64,000 bases of DNA from Hyphomicrobiales bacterium (GTDB taxonomy: Bacteria > Pseudomonadota > Alphaproteobacteria > Rhizobiales > Xanthobacteraceae). Below are positions 9,270 to 18,054 of this stretch, piece after piece; position 1 is the stretch's first letter, and each line of letters starts with the position of its first letter. The notes under the pieces were generated by a model. It had not been told where the DNA came from, ran no database searches, and was given only the letters and a program-made list of their open reading frames with translations. Location of the stretch: the NCBI GenBank assembly GCA_021730985.1, contig JAKFYI010000008.1, forward strand, positions 1 through 64,000, in the 5' to 3' direction. Made by a program: the position numbers and the translations under genes.

Positions 9270-10238
9270 TCATCGTTTCAACATTCCGGCAGCAACGACC
9301 ACCTTGCCCCATTTCTCAATCTCGCTGCGAATGAAATCCGCCATCTCGTCCGGCGTGCCGGGAAACGGGATGATGCCGTTGGCATCGAGCGCCTTCAGGA
9401 AGTCCTCCGACTGCAGCGCTTCGTTGGCGGCCTTGGCGATGCGCTCGATCGCCGGGCGAGGGGTTCCGGTGGGCGCCAGCAACCCGTTCCAGACCCCGGT
9501 TTCGTAGCCCGGCAGCGCCGCCTCCGACAGGGTCGGAAGATCCGGCAATGCCTTGATCCGCAGCGCGTGGGTGCTCGCCAGTCCGATCAGGGCTCCGGAG
9601 CGCACATGCGGGAGCGCGGTCGAGGCCGGGGCGAACATCACCGGCACGCGGCCCGCCAGCACGTCGTTGATGCCTTGCGAACTGCCTTGATAGGGGACGT
9701 GCGAAAGCTTGACCCCGGCCATCAGGTTGAACAGTTCGGCGGACAGATGCGGCGACGTGCCGACGCCCGACGAAGCGTAGAAGATTTCGCCGGGTTTCGA
9801 CTTCGCCAGTGCAATCAGTTGCGGCACGCTGGTGACGCCGAGCGACGGATGCACCACCAGGATGTTGGGGACCGCGGCGATACGCGCGACCGGGGCCAAA
9901 TCCTTGGCGAAATCGAACGTCAGGTTGGGCGAGAGCGTCGCATTCACGGTGTTGGCGGAGCCGCCGTACATCAGCGTGTAGCCGTCTTTCGGCGCCTGCA
10001 CGACCATCTGCGCCGCGAGGCTGGTGCCGGCGCCGGTGCGGTTCTCGACCACGAACTGGCCGCCGAGCGACTGGCTGAATTTCTGCGCCAGGATGCGGAG
10101 CGAGACATCGGCGGTGGATCCCGGCGCCACGCCGACCAGCAGGCGGACCGGGCGGGAGGGGTAGGCGTCTTGCGCGGCCGCACATGCAGGCCACAACGAC
10201 GCCACAAGCAGCAACCCGCATTGCCATCGGAATGACAT
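9270..10238 (-). CDS. TctC/Bug-family tripartite tricarboxylate receptor
   Basis: Periplasmic solute-binding protein of 322 aa. The signal peptide MSFRWQCGLLLVASLWPACA is followed by AQDAYPSRPVRLLVGVAPG, the standard mature start of Bug receptors. The start at 10236-10238 has GGGGAGGA 7 bp upstream, which rules out a longer frame starting at 10310. Conserved later segments are GTSPHLSAELFNLMAGVK and HVPYQGSSQGINDVLAGRV. It ends 13 bp before the moxR-like start on the same strand, so the two may be co-transcribed. Ligand unknown; no TctAB subunits nearby. Confidence 0.93.
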   Translation of the reverse strand: MSFRWQCGLLLVASLWPACAAAQDAYPSRPVRLLVGVAPGSTADVSLRILAQKFSQSLGGQFVVENRTGAGTSLAAQMVVQAPKDGYTLMYGGSANTVNATLSPNLTFDFAKDLAPVARIAAVPNILVVHPSLGVTSVPQLIALAKSKPGEIFYASSGVGTSPHLSAELFNLMAGVKLSHVPYQGSSQGINDVLAGRVPVMFAPASTALPHVRSGALIGLASTHALRIKALPDLPTLSEAALPGYETGVWNGLLAPTGTPRPAIERIAKAANEALQSEDFLKALDANGIIPFPGTPDEMADFIRSEIEKWGKVVVAAGMLKR

Positions 10239-10391
10239 TCGGCGTTCCTCCCCGTTTTGCCATATCTTAGACATCCGCCGGGGCGGCTGCCTACGCACCC
10301 GGTCGCGCAATCGTGAGCGGAAGTGAGCGCAACGCCGCTTCCACCTGGGCTAGAAACGCTGAGCCGCAACCGGCATCGGGAGGAATGCAGC

Positions 10392-11006
10392 ATGACGCGC
10401 GTGTGGGGAATCCTGTTTGCCCTCGTTCTGAGTGCCGGCGCTGCGATGGCGCAGACTTCGCCGTCGGCGCCGAAGCAGGAGATAGCGACATTTGCCAGCG
10501 GCTGCTTCTGGTGCACCGAAGCCGACTTCGACAAGGTGGCGGGCGTCATCACCACCACGTCGGGCTTCATCGGCGGCAAGGTCGCCAATCCGAGCTACCA
10601 GCAGGTCACGACCGGAACCACCGGCCACACCGAGGCGGTGGAGATCGTGTTCGACCCCTCGAAGGTGACCTATCGGCAATTGCTGGAGGTGTTCTGGCGG
10701 ACCCACGATCCGCTGGCCAAGGACCGGCAGTTCTGCGACCGCGGCGACATGTACCGGCCCGGAATTTTCTTCCACAGCGAGGCGCAGCGCACGCAGGCCG
10801 AGGCCGCGAAAAAGCAGGCGCAGAGCCGGTTCGCGCCGCGGGTCGTTCACACCGAGATCACCCAGGCCACGGCCTTCTACAAGGCCGAGGATTATCACCA
10901 GGACTATCACACCAAGAATCCGGTTCGTTACAAGCTCTACCGGTTCAACTGCGGCCGCGATCAGCGACTCGAAGAGCTGTTCGGCAAGGCCGACAAGAGC
11001 AGTTGA
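10392..11006 (+). CDS. msrA: Exported peptide methionine-(S)-sulfoxide reductase
   Basis: MsrA of 204 aa with a Sec-type signal peptide (MTRVWGILFALVLSAGAAMA, cleavage near AQT). The catalytic motif is SGCFWCTEADF with the nucleophilic Cys38; the downstream GHTEAVEIVFDP and HQDYHTKNP segments are the substrate pocket and the C-terminal MsrA signature. A GGGAGGA ribosome site lies 8 bp before the ATG. It reduces Met-S-sulfoxide, here in the periplasm. It is followed 8 bp later by msrB, so both stereoisomers are handled by one operon. Confidence 0.95.
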   Translation: MTRVWGILFALVLSAGAAMAQTSPSAPKQEIATFASGCFWCTEADFDKVAGVITTTSGFIGGKVANPSYQQVTTGTTGHTEAVEIVFDPSKVTYRQLLEVFWRTHDPLAKDRQFCDRGDMYRPGIFFHSEAQRTQAEAAKKQAQSRFAPRVVHTEITQATAFYKAEDYHQDYHTKNPVRYKLYRFNCGRDQRLEELFGKADKSS

Positions 11007-11014
11007 GCGAAGCC

Positions 11015-11557
11015 ATGCCCGAGCCCTACGCCAACGGACCGAAATCGGCCGCGATCGAAACGATGACGCGGAGAGCCTGGCTGGTCGGCGGCAGCAGCGC
11101 CGCTTTTCTGGCCGGCCTGTGGTGGATGCAGGACGAAACCGTCAGCGCCGCCACCTTCGAGGTCGTGAAAAGCGACGATGAGTGGCGCCGCCTTCTCAAA
11201 GGCCAAGCCTACAACGTGCTGCGCCACCACGGCACCGAGCGGCCCTACTCCAGCCCGCTCAACCTGGAGAAGCGCGCGGGCACGTTCCACTGCGCGGGTT
11301 GCGACCTACTGCTGTTCTCGTCGGAAACAAAATACGAGAGCGGCACCGGCTGGCCGAGCTTCTATCGCCCGCTCGCCAATGCGGTCGGCACCAAGACCGA
11401 CCGGTCGCTGCTGATGACCCGCACCGAGGTGCACTGCCGCCGCTGCGGCGGCCACCTGGGCCATGTGTTCGAGGACGGGCCGAAGCCGACCGGACTGCGC
11501 TACTGCATGAACGGCGTTGCGATGACATTCGTGCCGCACAAGCCCGGACCGGCCTGA
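11015..11557 (+). CDS. msrB: Exported peptide methionine-(R)-sulfoxide reductase
   Basis: MsrB of 180 aa. The zinc ligands are the CxxC pairs in TFHCAGCDLLLF and HCRRCGGHLGHVF; the catalytic cysteine is Cys164 in LRYCMNGVAMTFVP. The N-terminus has a twin-arginine-like leader (TRRAWLVGGSSAAFLAG, from residue 18), so export or membrane anchoring through Tat is likely; an internal ATG at 11063 would start exactly at this leader. It forms an operon with the exported msrA, giving an envelope methionine-repair pair. The 3' flank carries the flgE control region. Confidence 0.93.
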   Translation: MPEPYANGPKSAAIETMTRRAWLVGGSSAAFLAGLWWMQDETVSAATFEVVKSDDEWRRLLKGQAYNVLRHHGTERPYSSPLNLEKRAGTFHCAGCDLLLFSSETKYESGTGWPSFYRPLANAVGTKTDRSLLMTRTEVHCRRCGGHLGHVFEDGPKPTGLRYCMNGVAMTFVPHKPGPA

Positions 11558-11572
11558 ACGGACCCCTGCCAC

Positions 11573-11589
11573 CCGGAAAATTTTGCCGG
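11573..11589. promoter_or_regulatory. CGGCA-type palindrome, candidate FlbD site upstream of flgE
   Basis: CCGGAAAATTTTGCCGG, an imperfect inverted repeat, directly followed by TTGCCGGACG and CTGCCCGG half-sites. It lies about 75-90 bp upstream of the sigma-54 promoter of flgE, a normal enhancer distance. Related palindromes occur upstream of flgI, flgF, fliO and flgB. FlbD binding is inferred from context. Confidence 0.5.
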
Positions 11590-11662
11590 TTGCCGGACGT
11601 TCCTGCCCGGTGGCGCTGGCACGCCACAATACTAAGTTATTGAAATAGCTATAATTTTTGTC

Positions 11663-11678
11663 TGGCGCGGCGCTTGCA
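11663..11678 (+). promoter_or_regulatory. Sigma-54 promoter of the flgE unit
   Basis: TGGCGCGGCGCTTGCA matches the -24/-12 consensus TGGCACG-N4-TTGCA with a single substitution and exact GG-N10-GC spacing. It sits 74 bp before the flgE ATG in the correct orientation. RpoN control of hook genes is established in Caulobacter. Confidence 0.82.
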
Positions 11679-11751
11679 AAGCTTGGCCCGATCGTGCGGC
11701 CAAAGGCGCGCGTCCGCGCCTGTTGCGTCCGTTTTGCAGTGGAGAAGAGTT

Positions 11752-13749
11752 ATGGGAATTTTCGGCGCCCTCACCACAGCCGTCACCGGCATGCGTGCGC
11801 AGTCCTTCGCGTTGGAGAACATCTCCGGCAACATCGCCAATTCGCAGACCACGGCCTTCAAGCGGATCGACAGCACCTTCGTCGATCTCATTCCAGACAA
11901 CGATCCGAACAAGCAGTTTGCCGGCAGCGTGGTCGCCAACTCGCGATCGACCAATGCGGTGCAGGGCGACATCCAGGGTTCGTCGATCGGCACCTTCATG
12001 GCGATCAACGGCGAGGGCTTCTTCGTCGTCCAGAAGCCGACAAACTTCGCGGACAACAGGCCGGTGTTCGGCGGGACCGATCTCTACACCCGCCGCGGCG
12101 ACTTCCAGACCGACAAGAACGGCTATCTGGTCAACGGCGCCGGCTACTACCTGATGGGCATTCCGGTCGATGCGACCACCGGCAACCTGACCGGCAGCGT
12201 CCCGCAGCTCCTGCAGTTCGCCAACGACTTCCTGCCGGCGCAGCCGACCACACAGGTTCAGTATCGCGCCAACCTGGCGAGCTATCCGCTCACGGCCGGT
12301 CACGACAACGATGTGCCGGGATCCGAACTTCTCAATCCGGCGAACTTCTCGGCCAACCCGATCGCCGGGCCGCCGTCGCCCGCCCGGGTTCTGGGCTCCG
12401 GCGCCACGCTCGATGCGGATGCGGTCGCGGTGATGACCGGCACCGTGGACGTCTCGACACTGACGTCGGTTGCGGGCGGCACGCTGAACATTAACGGCAC
12501 CAACGTCACCGTTCTTGCCGGCGATGACGAGACCGACGTCATGGCCGCCATCAACCTCTTGACCGGCACGCATGGTGTGACGGCGACGCTCAACCCGTCC
12601 AACCAGCTCGTACTGACCAGCGGCAACGCCGACGTCAACGTGGCGATCGGCGGCACCAGCACGATTGGGTTGTTGAACGAGCTCGGCCTTACGGTCGGCA
12701 CCAGCTTTGCCAGCAACTTGCTCACGCAGAGCGCGGCTGCGGCCGGTCAGACACTGACCTTCACCGTCGGCACCAATCCGCCATTGACCGTGACATTCGG
12801 ATTCGGCGTCGGCCAGGTCTCCACCATGGCCGACCTTGCGACCCGCCTCGGCGCGCTGGTCGGCGGCACCGGCACGGTGAACGCCGGCAACGGCAACATC
12901 ACGGTGACCGCAGCCTCGATGACCGACACCATCACGGTCACCGGCGACGCCACCGCGTTGAACTTCGGCATCCGCACGCTCACCGCGCTGCCGTCGAACG
13001 GCACCGTGGTCGCCAACGACCTCGACAGCTTCGTCGATGCGTCGATCGGCGGCGGCGCCATCACCTCCTACGACATTTCCGGTTCGCCGGTGAACGTGCA
13101 GCTTCGCTGGGCCAAAACCGAAAGCAAGCTGTATGGCGGCACCGACACCTGGAACCTGTTCTACCAATCCGATGCCACAGCGACCGGCACCGAAGTGGCA
13201 TGGCGCAACGCGGGGATCAACTTTGCCTTCGGCGCCAACGGCCAGATGGTCCCGGTCGTAACGTCCACGACCTTCAACAACATGATGGTCAACGGCGTAT
13301 CGCTCGGCAATCTCGAGGTCTTTTTCGGCTCCGGCGGCATCACGCAGTTCGCCGATCCGAACGGCAACGTCCAGGTCAATCTCCTGCAACAGAACGGCTA
13401 CGCCGCGGGCGAATTGCAGCAGGTGTCGGTCAACGACAAGGGCCGCGTCGTCGGCAGCTATTCCAACGGCCGCAGCATCGATCTGGCCGAAATCACGGTG
13501 GCGAGCTTCAACGGCACCAACGGCCTGCTGCGCATTGACGGCGGCGCGTTCGAGGCGACCGATGCCTCGGGTCCGGCCACCTACAACGCCCCTGGCAAGA
13601 TCGTCGGTTCGTCGCTGGAAGGCTCGAACACCGACATTGCCGACGAATTCACCAAGCTGATCGTGACCCAGCAGGCGTACTCCGCCAACACCCGGGTGAT
13701 CTCGACCAGCAACGAGATGATGCAGGATCTGCTGAACATGCTGCGTTGA
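11752..13749 (+). CDS. flgE: Flagellar hook protein FlgE (large form)
   Basis: Hook subunit of 665 aa. The N-terminal rod/hook signature MGIFGALTTAVTGMRAQSFA and ENISGNIANSQTTAFKR, and the C-terminal coiled coil TKLIVTQQAYSANTRVISTS with a final DLLNMLR, are diagnostic. It is much longer than the enterobacterial FlgE (about 400 aa). The extra sequence is in the middle (residues ~190-440), Thr/Gly/Asn-rich, and looks like inserted surface domains. GGAGAAGAG precedes the ATG. It heads flgE-flgK-flgL under a sigma-54 promoter; the usual hook cap flgD and hook-length fliK are not adjacent. Confidence 0.95.
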   Translation: MGIFGALTTAVTGMRAQSFALENISGNIANSQTTAFKRIDSTFVDLIPDNDPNKQFAGSVVANSRSTNAVQGDIQGSSIGTFMAINGEGFFVVQKPTNFADNRPVFGGTDLYTRRGDFQTDKNGYLVNGAGYYLMGIPVDATTGNLTGSVPQLLQFANDFLPAQPTTQVQYRANLASYPLTAGHDNDVPGSELLNPANFSANPIAGPPSPARVLGSGATLDADAVAVMTGTVDVSTLTSVAGGTLNINGTNVTVLAGDDETDVMAAINLLTGTHGVTATLNPSNQLVLTSGNADVNVAIGGTSTIGLLNELGLTVGTSFASNLLTQSAAAAGQTLTFTVGTNPPLTVTFGFGVGQVSTMADLATRLGALVGGTGTVNAGNGNITVTAASMTDTITVTGDATALNFGIRTLTALPSNGTVVANDLDSFVDASIGGGAITSYDISGSPVNVQLRWAKTESKLYGGTDTWNLFYQSDATATGTEVAWRNAGINFAFGANGQMVPVVTSTTFNNMMVNGVSLGNLEVFFGSGGITQFADPNGNVQVNLLQQNGYAAGELQQVSVNDKGRVVGSYSNGRSIDLAEITVASFNGTNGLLRIDGGAFEATDASGPATYNAPGKIVGSSLEGSNTDIADEFTKLIVTQQAYSANTRVISTSNEMMQDLLNMLR

Positions 13750-13767
13750 TGGCGCAATCGCGCCATC
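13748..13767 (+). promoter_or_regulatory. Hairpin between flgE and flgK
   Basis: GATGGCGC-AATC-GCGCCATC forms an 8-bp perfect stem with a 4-nt loop that begins at the flgE stop codon. It has no T-run, so it is more likely an RNA-stabilising or attenuating structure that separates expression of the abundant hook protein from flgK than a full terminator. Confidence 0.5.
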
Positions 13768-13793
13768 GGGTACGTTAGGGACGTGACCGGTTC

Positions 13794-15656
13794 ATGAGTC
13801 TTTCCCAGGCGCTTTCGATCTCGCTATCGGGACTGCGCACCACGCAGGCCGGCCTCTCGCTCGTTGCCGGCAACGTCGCCAACGCGCAGACGCCGGGCTA
13901 TATCCGCAAGTCGCTGTCGCAGGAAACCACCGTCGCCGACGGCATCGGCGGCGGCGTCCGCGTTGCCGCGATCAATCGCATCGTCGACGAGTACGTGCAG
14001 CGGCAGATGCGCGTGGAGACGTCGGGCGGCGCTTACGCATCCTTGCGCGCGGCCTTCTACGACCGGATCCAGCAGCTCTACGGTGAGCCCGGCACCGACA
14101 GCTCGTTCGAGAGCGTGTTCAACAACTTCACCAGCGCAGTCCAGACCCTGTCCACGTCGCCGGAATCCTCGGCCGCGCGCAGTATGGTGCTGAGCTCGGC
14201 CCAGGTGCTGGCACAGTATTTCAACGGCCTGTCCTCCGACATCCAAAGCCTGCGGCAGGACGCCGAGAACGGGCTATCCGACGCGGTGGCGAACGCCAAC
14301 AACGCGATGCAGAAGATCGCGGGCATCAATTCGCAGCTCGCGCACTCGCCGGAATCCAACGCGACCACGGCGGCGCTGAAGGATGAGCGCGACCGCTATG
14401 TCGATCAGCTCTCGACGCTGATGGATATCAAGGTGGTGGTCGGTGAGTACAATCAGTTCAATATTTTTACCACCTCCGGCGTCCAACTGGTGGGCGTTCA
14501 GTCGGCCCGGTTGGCGTTCGACGCCAAGGGCACCGTCACGCCGACGTCGCAATGGAGCGCGGACCCATCGGAGAACACGCTCGGCACGCTCCGGCTGGTG
14601 TCGCCCAACGGCGATTCGATCGACCTCATCGCCAACAACTCGATCCGTTCGGGCGAGATCGCGGCGCTGATCGAGATGCGCGACCATACCCTGGTCCAGG
14701 CACAGGAACAGCTTGATGCCATGGCGGTTGCGATGGCGCAGGCGTTCTCGGACGAAACCACCGCCGGTTCGCCCGCGTCTGTGCTGCCGCAGACCGGGTT
14801 CGACATCAACACGGCGAACCTGCTGGACGGCAACACCATCAACTTCACCTATCGTGACAACCAGACCAACCGCGAGCATCGCATCACCATCGTCAAGGTC
14901 AGCGATGCCAGCGCCCTGCCGCTGGACAATTCAGCGACCACCGATCCCAACGATGAGGTGGTGGGCATCGATTTCTCCGGCGGCATGGGCAGTGTGCTGG
15001 CGCAGCTCAACGCCCGTTTCAACGGCTTGGTGCAATTCACCAATCCTTCGGGATTGAACCTGCGCATCCTGGATGACGGCGCCACTGGCCGTTCCGACAT
15101 CATCAGCGCCTCGAAGACCCGGACGGTCGCGGGGCTGGCGGAAGGCGGCGGGCCGCTGCCGTTCTTCACCGACGCGACCAATCCCTACAGCGGGTTCATC
15201 ACCTCCAGCGGCACGCAGAGCGTCGGCATTGCCGGCCGCATCTCCGTCAATTCGGCCCTGCTCGGCGATCCGTCCAAGCTGGTTCTGTACAGCACGACCA
15301 CGCAAAGCGGCGATCCGCTGCGTCCGAACTACATCTACGACCGTTTGACCTCGACGGCCTACATGTTCCCTGCGTCCACGGGATTGGGAACGGCCGACGC
15401 GCCGCAGACCGTCGATCTGAAGACGTTTCTGCGGCAGGTGCTGAGCCTGCAGGGCGAAGCGGCCAGCAATGCGGCCAGTTTGGCGCAAGGCCAGACGGTG
15501 GTGGTCAATGCGCTCAAGCAGCGCATTGCCGACGAGTCGGGCGTCAATGTCGATCAGGAAATGGCCTACCTCATCAATCTGCAGACGGCCTACGCGGCGA
15601 ACGCCAGGGTCATGTCGGTGGTCAAAGAGATGCTCGACACGCTGATGAGGATGTGA
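13794..15656 (+). CDS. flgK: Hook-filament junction protein FlgK (HAP1)
   Basis: 620 aa. The N-terminus SISLSGLRTTQAGLSLVAGN followed by VANAQTPGYIRKS is the FlgK/FlgE-type rod signature. The C-terminus VDQEMAYLINLQTAYAANAR followed by VMSVVKEMLDTLMRM is the classic HAP1 ending. It caps the hook before filament growth. It lies 44 bp after flgE, with a hairpin in the gap, and 7 bp before flgL. Confidence 0.95.
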   Translation: MSLSQALSISLSGLRTTQAGLSLVAGNVANAQTPGYIRKSLSQETTVADGIGGGVRVAAINRIVDEYVQRQMRVETSGGAYASLRAAFYDRIQQLYGEPGTDSSFESVFNNFTSAVQTLSTSPESSAARSMVLSSAQVLAQYFNGLSSDIQSLRQDAENGLSDAVANANNAMQKIAGINSQLAHSPESNATTAALKDERDRYVDQLSTLMDIKVVVGEYNQFNIFTTSGVQLVGVQSARLAFDAKGTVTPTSQWSADPSENTLGTLRLVSPNGDSIDLIANNSIRSGEIAALIEMRDHTLVQAQEQLDAMAVAMAQAFSDETTAGSPASVLPQTGFDINTANLLDGNTINFTYRDNQTNREHRITIVKVSDASALPLDNSATTDPNDEVVGIDFSGGMGSVLAQLNARFNGLVQFTNPSGLNLRILDDGATGRSDIISASKTRTVAGLAEGGGPLPFFTDATNPYSGFITSSGTQSVGIAGRISVNSALLGDPSKLVLYSTTTQSGDPLRPNYIYDRLTSTAYMFPASTGLGTADAPQTVDLKTFLRQVLSLQGEAASNAASLAQGQTVVVNALKQRIADESGVNVDQEMAYLINLQTAYAANARVMSVVKEMLDTLMRM

Positions 15657-15663
15657 GGCCGCT

Positions 15664-17166
15664 ATGATCGTCAACAATCTCGGCATGAATTCAGGGCTCT
15701 CGGTTCAGACCCTGATGGACATGCGCAATCAACTGACCGATCTGCAGCGCCAGCTCGGCACCGGAAAGAAGTCCGACAGCTACGCGGGACTGGGACTCGA
15801 TCGTGGCCTGACCGTGGGCCTGCGCGCTCACCTCGCGGCGATGACCGGCTATCAGCAGACCATCACGGATGTCGGCGTCCGGCTCAACCTCGCCCACACC
15901 GCGCTGTCTCAGGTCGATCAGATATCGCGCAGCGCCAAGTCGTCGGCGATGCAGTCGAACTTCGCGCTCGCCGGCGGCACGCAGACGGTCGAGCAGAAGT
16001 CGGCGATGATTCAATTCGAGCAGATTTTGAACGTGCTCAACACCAGCACCGGCGATCGCTACCTGTTCGCCGGCCAGAGCGTCGACCGGCCCGCCGTGGA
16101 GACGGCCGCCCGCATCATGAACGGCGATGGCACGCGCGCCGGTCTCAAGCAGATCATTGCCGAGCGTTTGCAGGCGGACCTCGGCGCCAGCGGACTCGGG
16201 CGCGTCGTCGTCTCGGCGCCCAATGCCACCAGCGCCGCGCTGACCGAGGATGCGGTCTCGCCGTTCGGCTTCAAGCTGGCCGGTCTCGTTTCCGGACTGA
16301 CCGGCTCGACGCCCGCCGGTCCCACCGGCGCGCCGGCCACCGCCAGCGTCGATCTCGGCGCGACCAATCCGAACGCCGGCGAGACGGTGCGCTTCACCTT
16401 TACGCTCCCTGACGGCACCAGCCAGGACCTCACGCTTACCGCGGTCGCCTCGGCGACGCCGGGCCCGAACGAATTCACCATCGGCGGGTCGTCCACCGTG
16501 ACGGCCACCAATCTGCGCGCCGCGCTCACGCAGTCGCTGGGCAAGCTCGCCAGTACGACGCTGTCGGCGTCCTCGGCGGTTGCCGCAGCGCAAGACTTCT
16601 TCGATATCGACGATGCCAACCCGCCGCAGCGCGTCTCAGGCCCGCCGTTCAACACGGCGACGGCGCTGGTCGATGGCACGGACACCAACACGGTGGACTG
16701 GTATCTCGGCGAAAGCGGCGCCACCTCCGCGCGCTCGACGGCCGTGGCGCGCACCGACCAGTCGCTTAACCTCTCCTACGGCATGCGCGCCAACGAAGAA
16801 GGCCTGCGCCAGGCGGTTCTGGGCATCGCGGTGTTTGCCGCCGTGACGTTCACGGTTGGCGACCCTGACGCGGACGCGCGCTACGCCGCGCTCAAGCAGC
16901 GCGTCACCGCGACCCTCGATGGCCTGCCCGGCAAGCAGAAGGTCACCGACATCGAAGCGGACATCGCTGCCGTGCACAACGCGTTGCAATCGTCCAAAAC
17001 GCGGCACCAGCAGGCCAAGAGCACGCTGGAGCAGCTTCTCGAAGACGTCGAAGGCGCGCCGACCGAACAAGTCGCGGCACAGATCCTTTCGCTGCAGACC
17101 AGCCTTCAGGCGACGTTGCAGACCACGGCCATGCTGCTGCGGACCAATCTGCTCGAGTATCTCTAG
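15664..17166 (+). CDS. flgL: Hook-filament junction protein FlgL (HAP3), flagellin-like
   Basis: 500 aa. The N-terminus MDMRNQLTDLQRQLGTGKKS resembles flagellin/FlgL helix D0-D1, and the C-terminal SLQTSLQATLQTTAMLLR ends in the hydrophobic helix of the family. It is longer than enterobacterial FlgL (about 317 aa) owing to a Thr/Ala-rich middle domain. It is the last gene of flgE-flgK-flgL, followed by a strong bidirectional terminator. Confidence 0.9.
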   Translation: MIVNNLGMNSGLSVQTLMDMRNQLTDLQRQLGTGKKSDSYAGLGLDRGLTVGLRAHLAAMTGYQQTITDVGVRLNLAHTALSQVDQISRSAKSSAMQSNFALAGGTQTVEQKSAMIQFEQILNVLNTSTGDRYLFAGQSVDRPAVETAARIMNGDGTRAGLKQIIAERLQADLGASGLGRVVVSAPNATSAALTEDAVSPFGFKLAGLVSGLTGSTPAGPTGAPATASVDLGATNPNAGETVRFTFTLPDGTSQDLTLTAVASATPGPNEFTIGGSSTVTATNLRAALTQSLGKLASTTLSASSAVAAAQDFFDIDDANPPQRVSGPPFNTATALVDGTDTNTVDWYLGESGATSARSTAVARTDQSLNLSYGMRANEEGLRQAVLGIAVFAAVTFTVGDPDADARYAALKQRVTATLDGLPGKQKVTDIEADIAAVHNALQSSKTRHQQAKSTLEQLLEDVEGAPTEQVAAQILSLQTSLQATLQTTAMLLRTNLLEYL

Positions 17167-17188
17167 CCGTCTGACGGCCGACGCAAAT

Positions 17189-17217
17189 AAAAAGCCCCGC
17201 GTTTCGCGGGGCTTTTT
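17189..17217. terminator. Bidirectional intrinsic terminator between flgL and flaF
   Basis: A 13-bp perfect inverted repeat (AAAAAGCCCCGCG / CGCGGGGCTTTTT) with a TTT loop. The T-runs on both sides make it functional for flgL (+) and flaF (-). Confidence 0.92.
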
Positions 17218-17239
17218 CGTATCTGGCTGGCGCTTGAGA

Positions 17240-17605
17240 CTAGTTGCGTCCCATCAGGCCCGCGGCGACTTCGCGATTGATGACGATCAGCGAGTTGAGC
17301 TGCTCCGGGCGCGGATCGCTCAGCATCGCCACCGTGTGGTTCATGACGAACAGGCCGAGATTGGCGACGTTCTGGCGAACGTCCTTGGGCAGCGGATTGG
17401 CGCCGTCGGTGGCCTCGCTGAGGAAGACCGACCAGAGCTTGCGGTTGTAAAGCAGCGCCTCGTCGAGCTGGGTTCTGTCCTTGCCCCAGGCGTCGTGGAC
17501 CGACTGCAATCGCGCCGCGGCTTGAAGCAGCAGATTGGCCTCAAGATCACGCGGGCTTGCTGTCTGTCTTGAGACGTTTTTGTAGGCTTGTGCCGCGCTT
17601 CGCAT
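17240..17605 (-). CDS. flaF: Flagellin synthesis regulator FlaF
   Basis: 121 aa, starting MRSAAQAYKNVSRQTASPRD, which matches the start of alphaproteobacterial FlaF. Conserved core: LYNRKLWSVFLSEATDGANP and VRQNVANLGLFVMNHT. In Caulobacter FlaF is needed for flagellin synthesis and secretion and acts opposite to FlbT. Its start lies inside the end of flbT (59-bp overlap), implying translational coupling. Confidence 0.9.
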   Translation of the reverse strand: MRSAAQAYKNVSRQTASPRDLEANLLLQAAARLQSVHDAWGKDRTQLDEALLYNRKLWSVFLSEATDGANPLPKDVRQNVANLGLFVMNHTVAMLSDPRPEQLNSLIVINREVAAGLMGRN

Positions 17606-17981
17606 GCTCAAAAAGATCCTTTTCGTAGGCAATTAACTTGTTGGCCTCTTTCAGAGCCTTGTACACGTCCCCGCTTAAGATTTGATTATTGATAACCTCG
17701 ATAAATGCCCATGTGCTGGGCGCTGCCTGCACCATTTCGCGCACCAGGGCGAAGTATGTCTCGTGGTGCGCGCGCGGATCGCGCGAGGTGTACATCAGTT
17801 GCACCGCGAGATAGATGCGCTTGGCCGGCGTGTCGGCCAGCGCCGCCGTCATGATGTCCTTCTCGCGAAGGATCGGCGTCGAGCCTTCGACTAGGATGCG
17901 GGTGCGCTGTCCGCAATTGGTGACGGTGCAGTCGCCGAGGATGATGCGCTCACCGGGCTTCAGCTCGACTTTAAGCGCCAT
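17547..17981 (-). CDS. flbT: Flagellin translation repressor FlbT
   Basis: 144 aa, starting MALKVELKPGERIILGDCTV, a strong FlbT signature, followed by YLAVQLMYTSRDPRAHHETY. In Caulobacter FlbT binds the 5' untranslated region of flagellin mRNA and promotes its decay until the hook is complete. It lies directly downstream of the two flagellin genes on the same strand. Its C-terminal coding part overlaps flaF by 59 bp in another frame. Confidence 0.93.
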   Translation of the reverse strand: MALKVELKPGERIILGDCTVTNCGQRTRILVEGSTPILREKDIMTAALADTPAKRIYLAVQLMYTSRDPRAHHETYFALVREMVQAAPSTWAFIEVINNQILSGDVYKALKEANKLIAYEKDLFEHAKRGTSLQKRLKTDSKPA

Positions 17982-18004
17982 GACGTCACCTCACCTAAGT
18001 TGAC

Positions 18005-18025
18005 GGCGCCGCAACCTGCGGCGCC
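18005..18025 (-). terminator. Hairpin between the downstream flagellin and flbT
   Basis: GGCGCCGCA-ACC-TGCGGCGCC forms a 9-bp perfect stem with a 3-nt loop, about 30 bp after the flagellin stop on the minus strand. It has no T-run, so partial termination or mRNA 3'-end protection is more likely than full termination; flbT transcription may read through. Confidence 0.5.
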
Positions 18026-18054
18026 GCCAATCTACATTCCCAAAAGAGGCAAAA

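Noticed and set aside
11632..13389. 585-aa open frame on the minus strand
   Set aside because: Antisense to flgE; it would also cross the flgE promoter.
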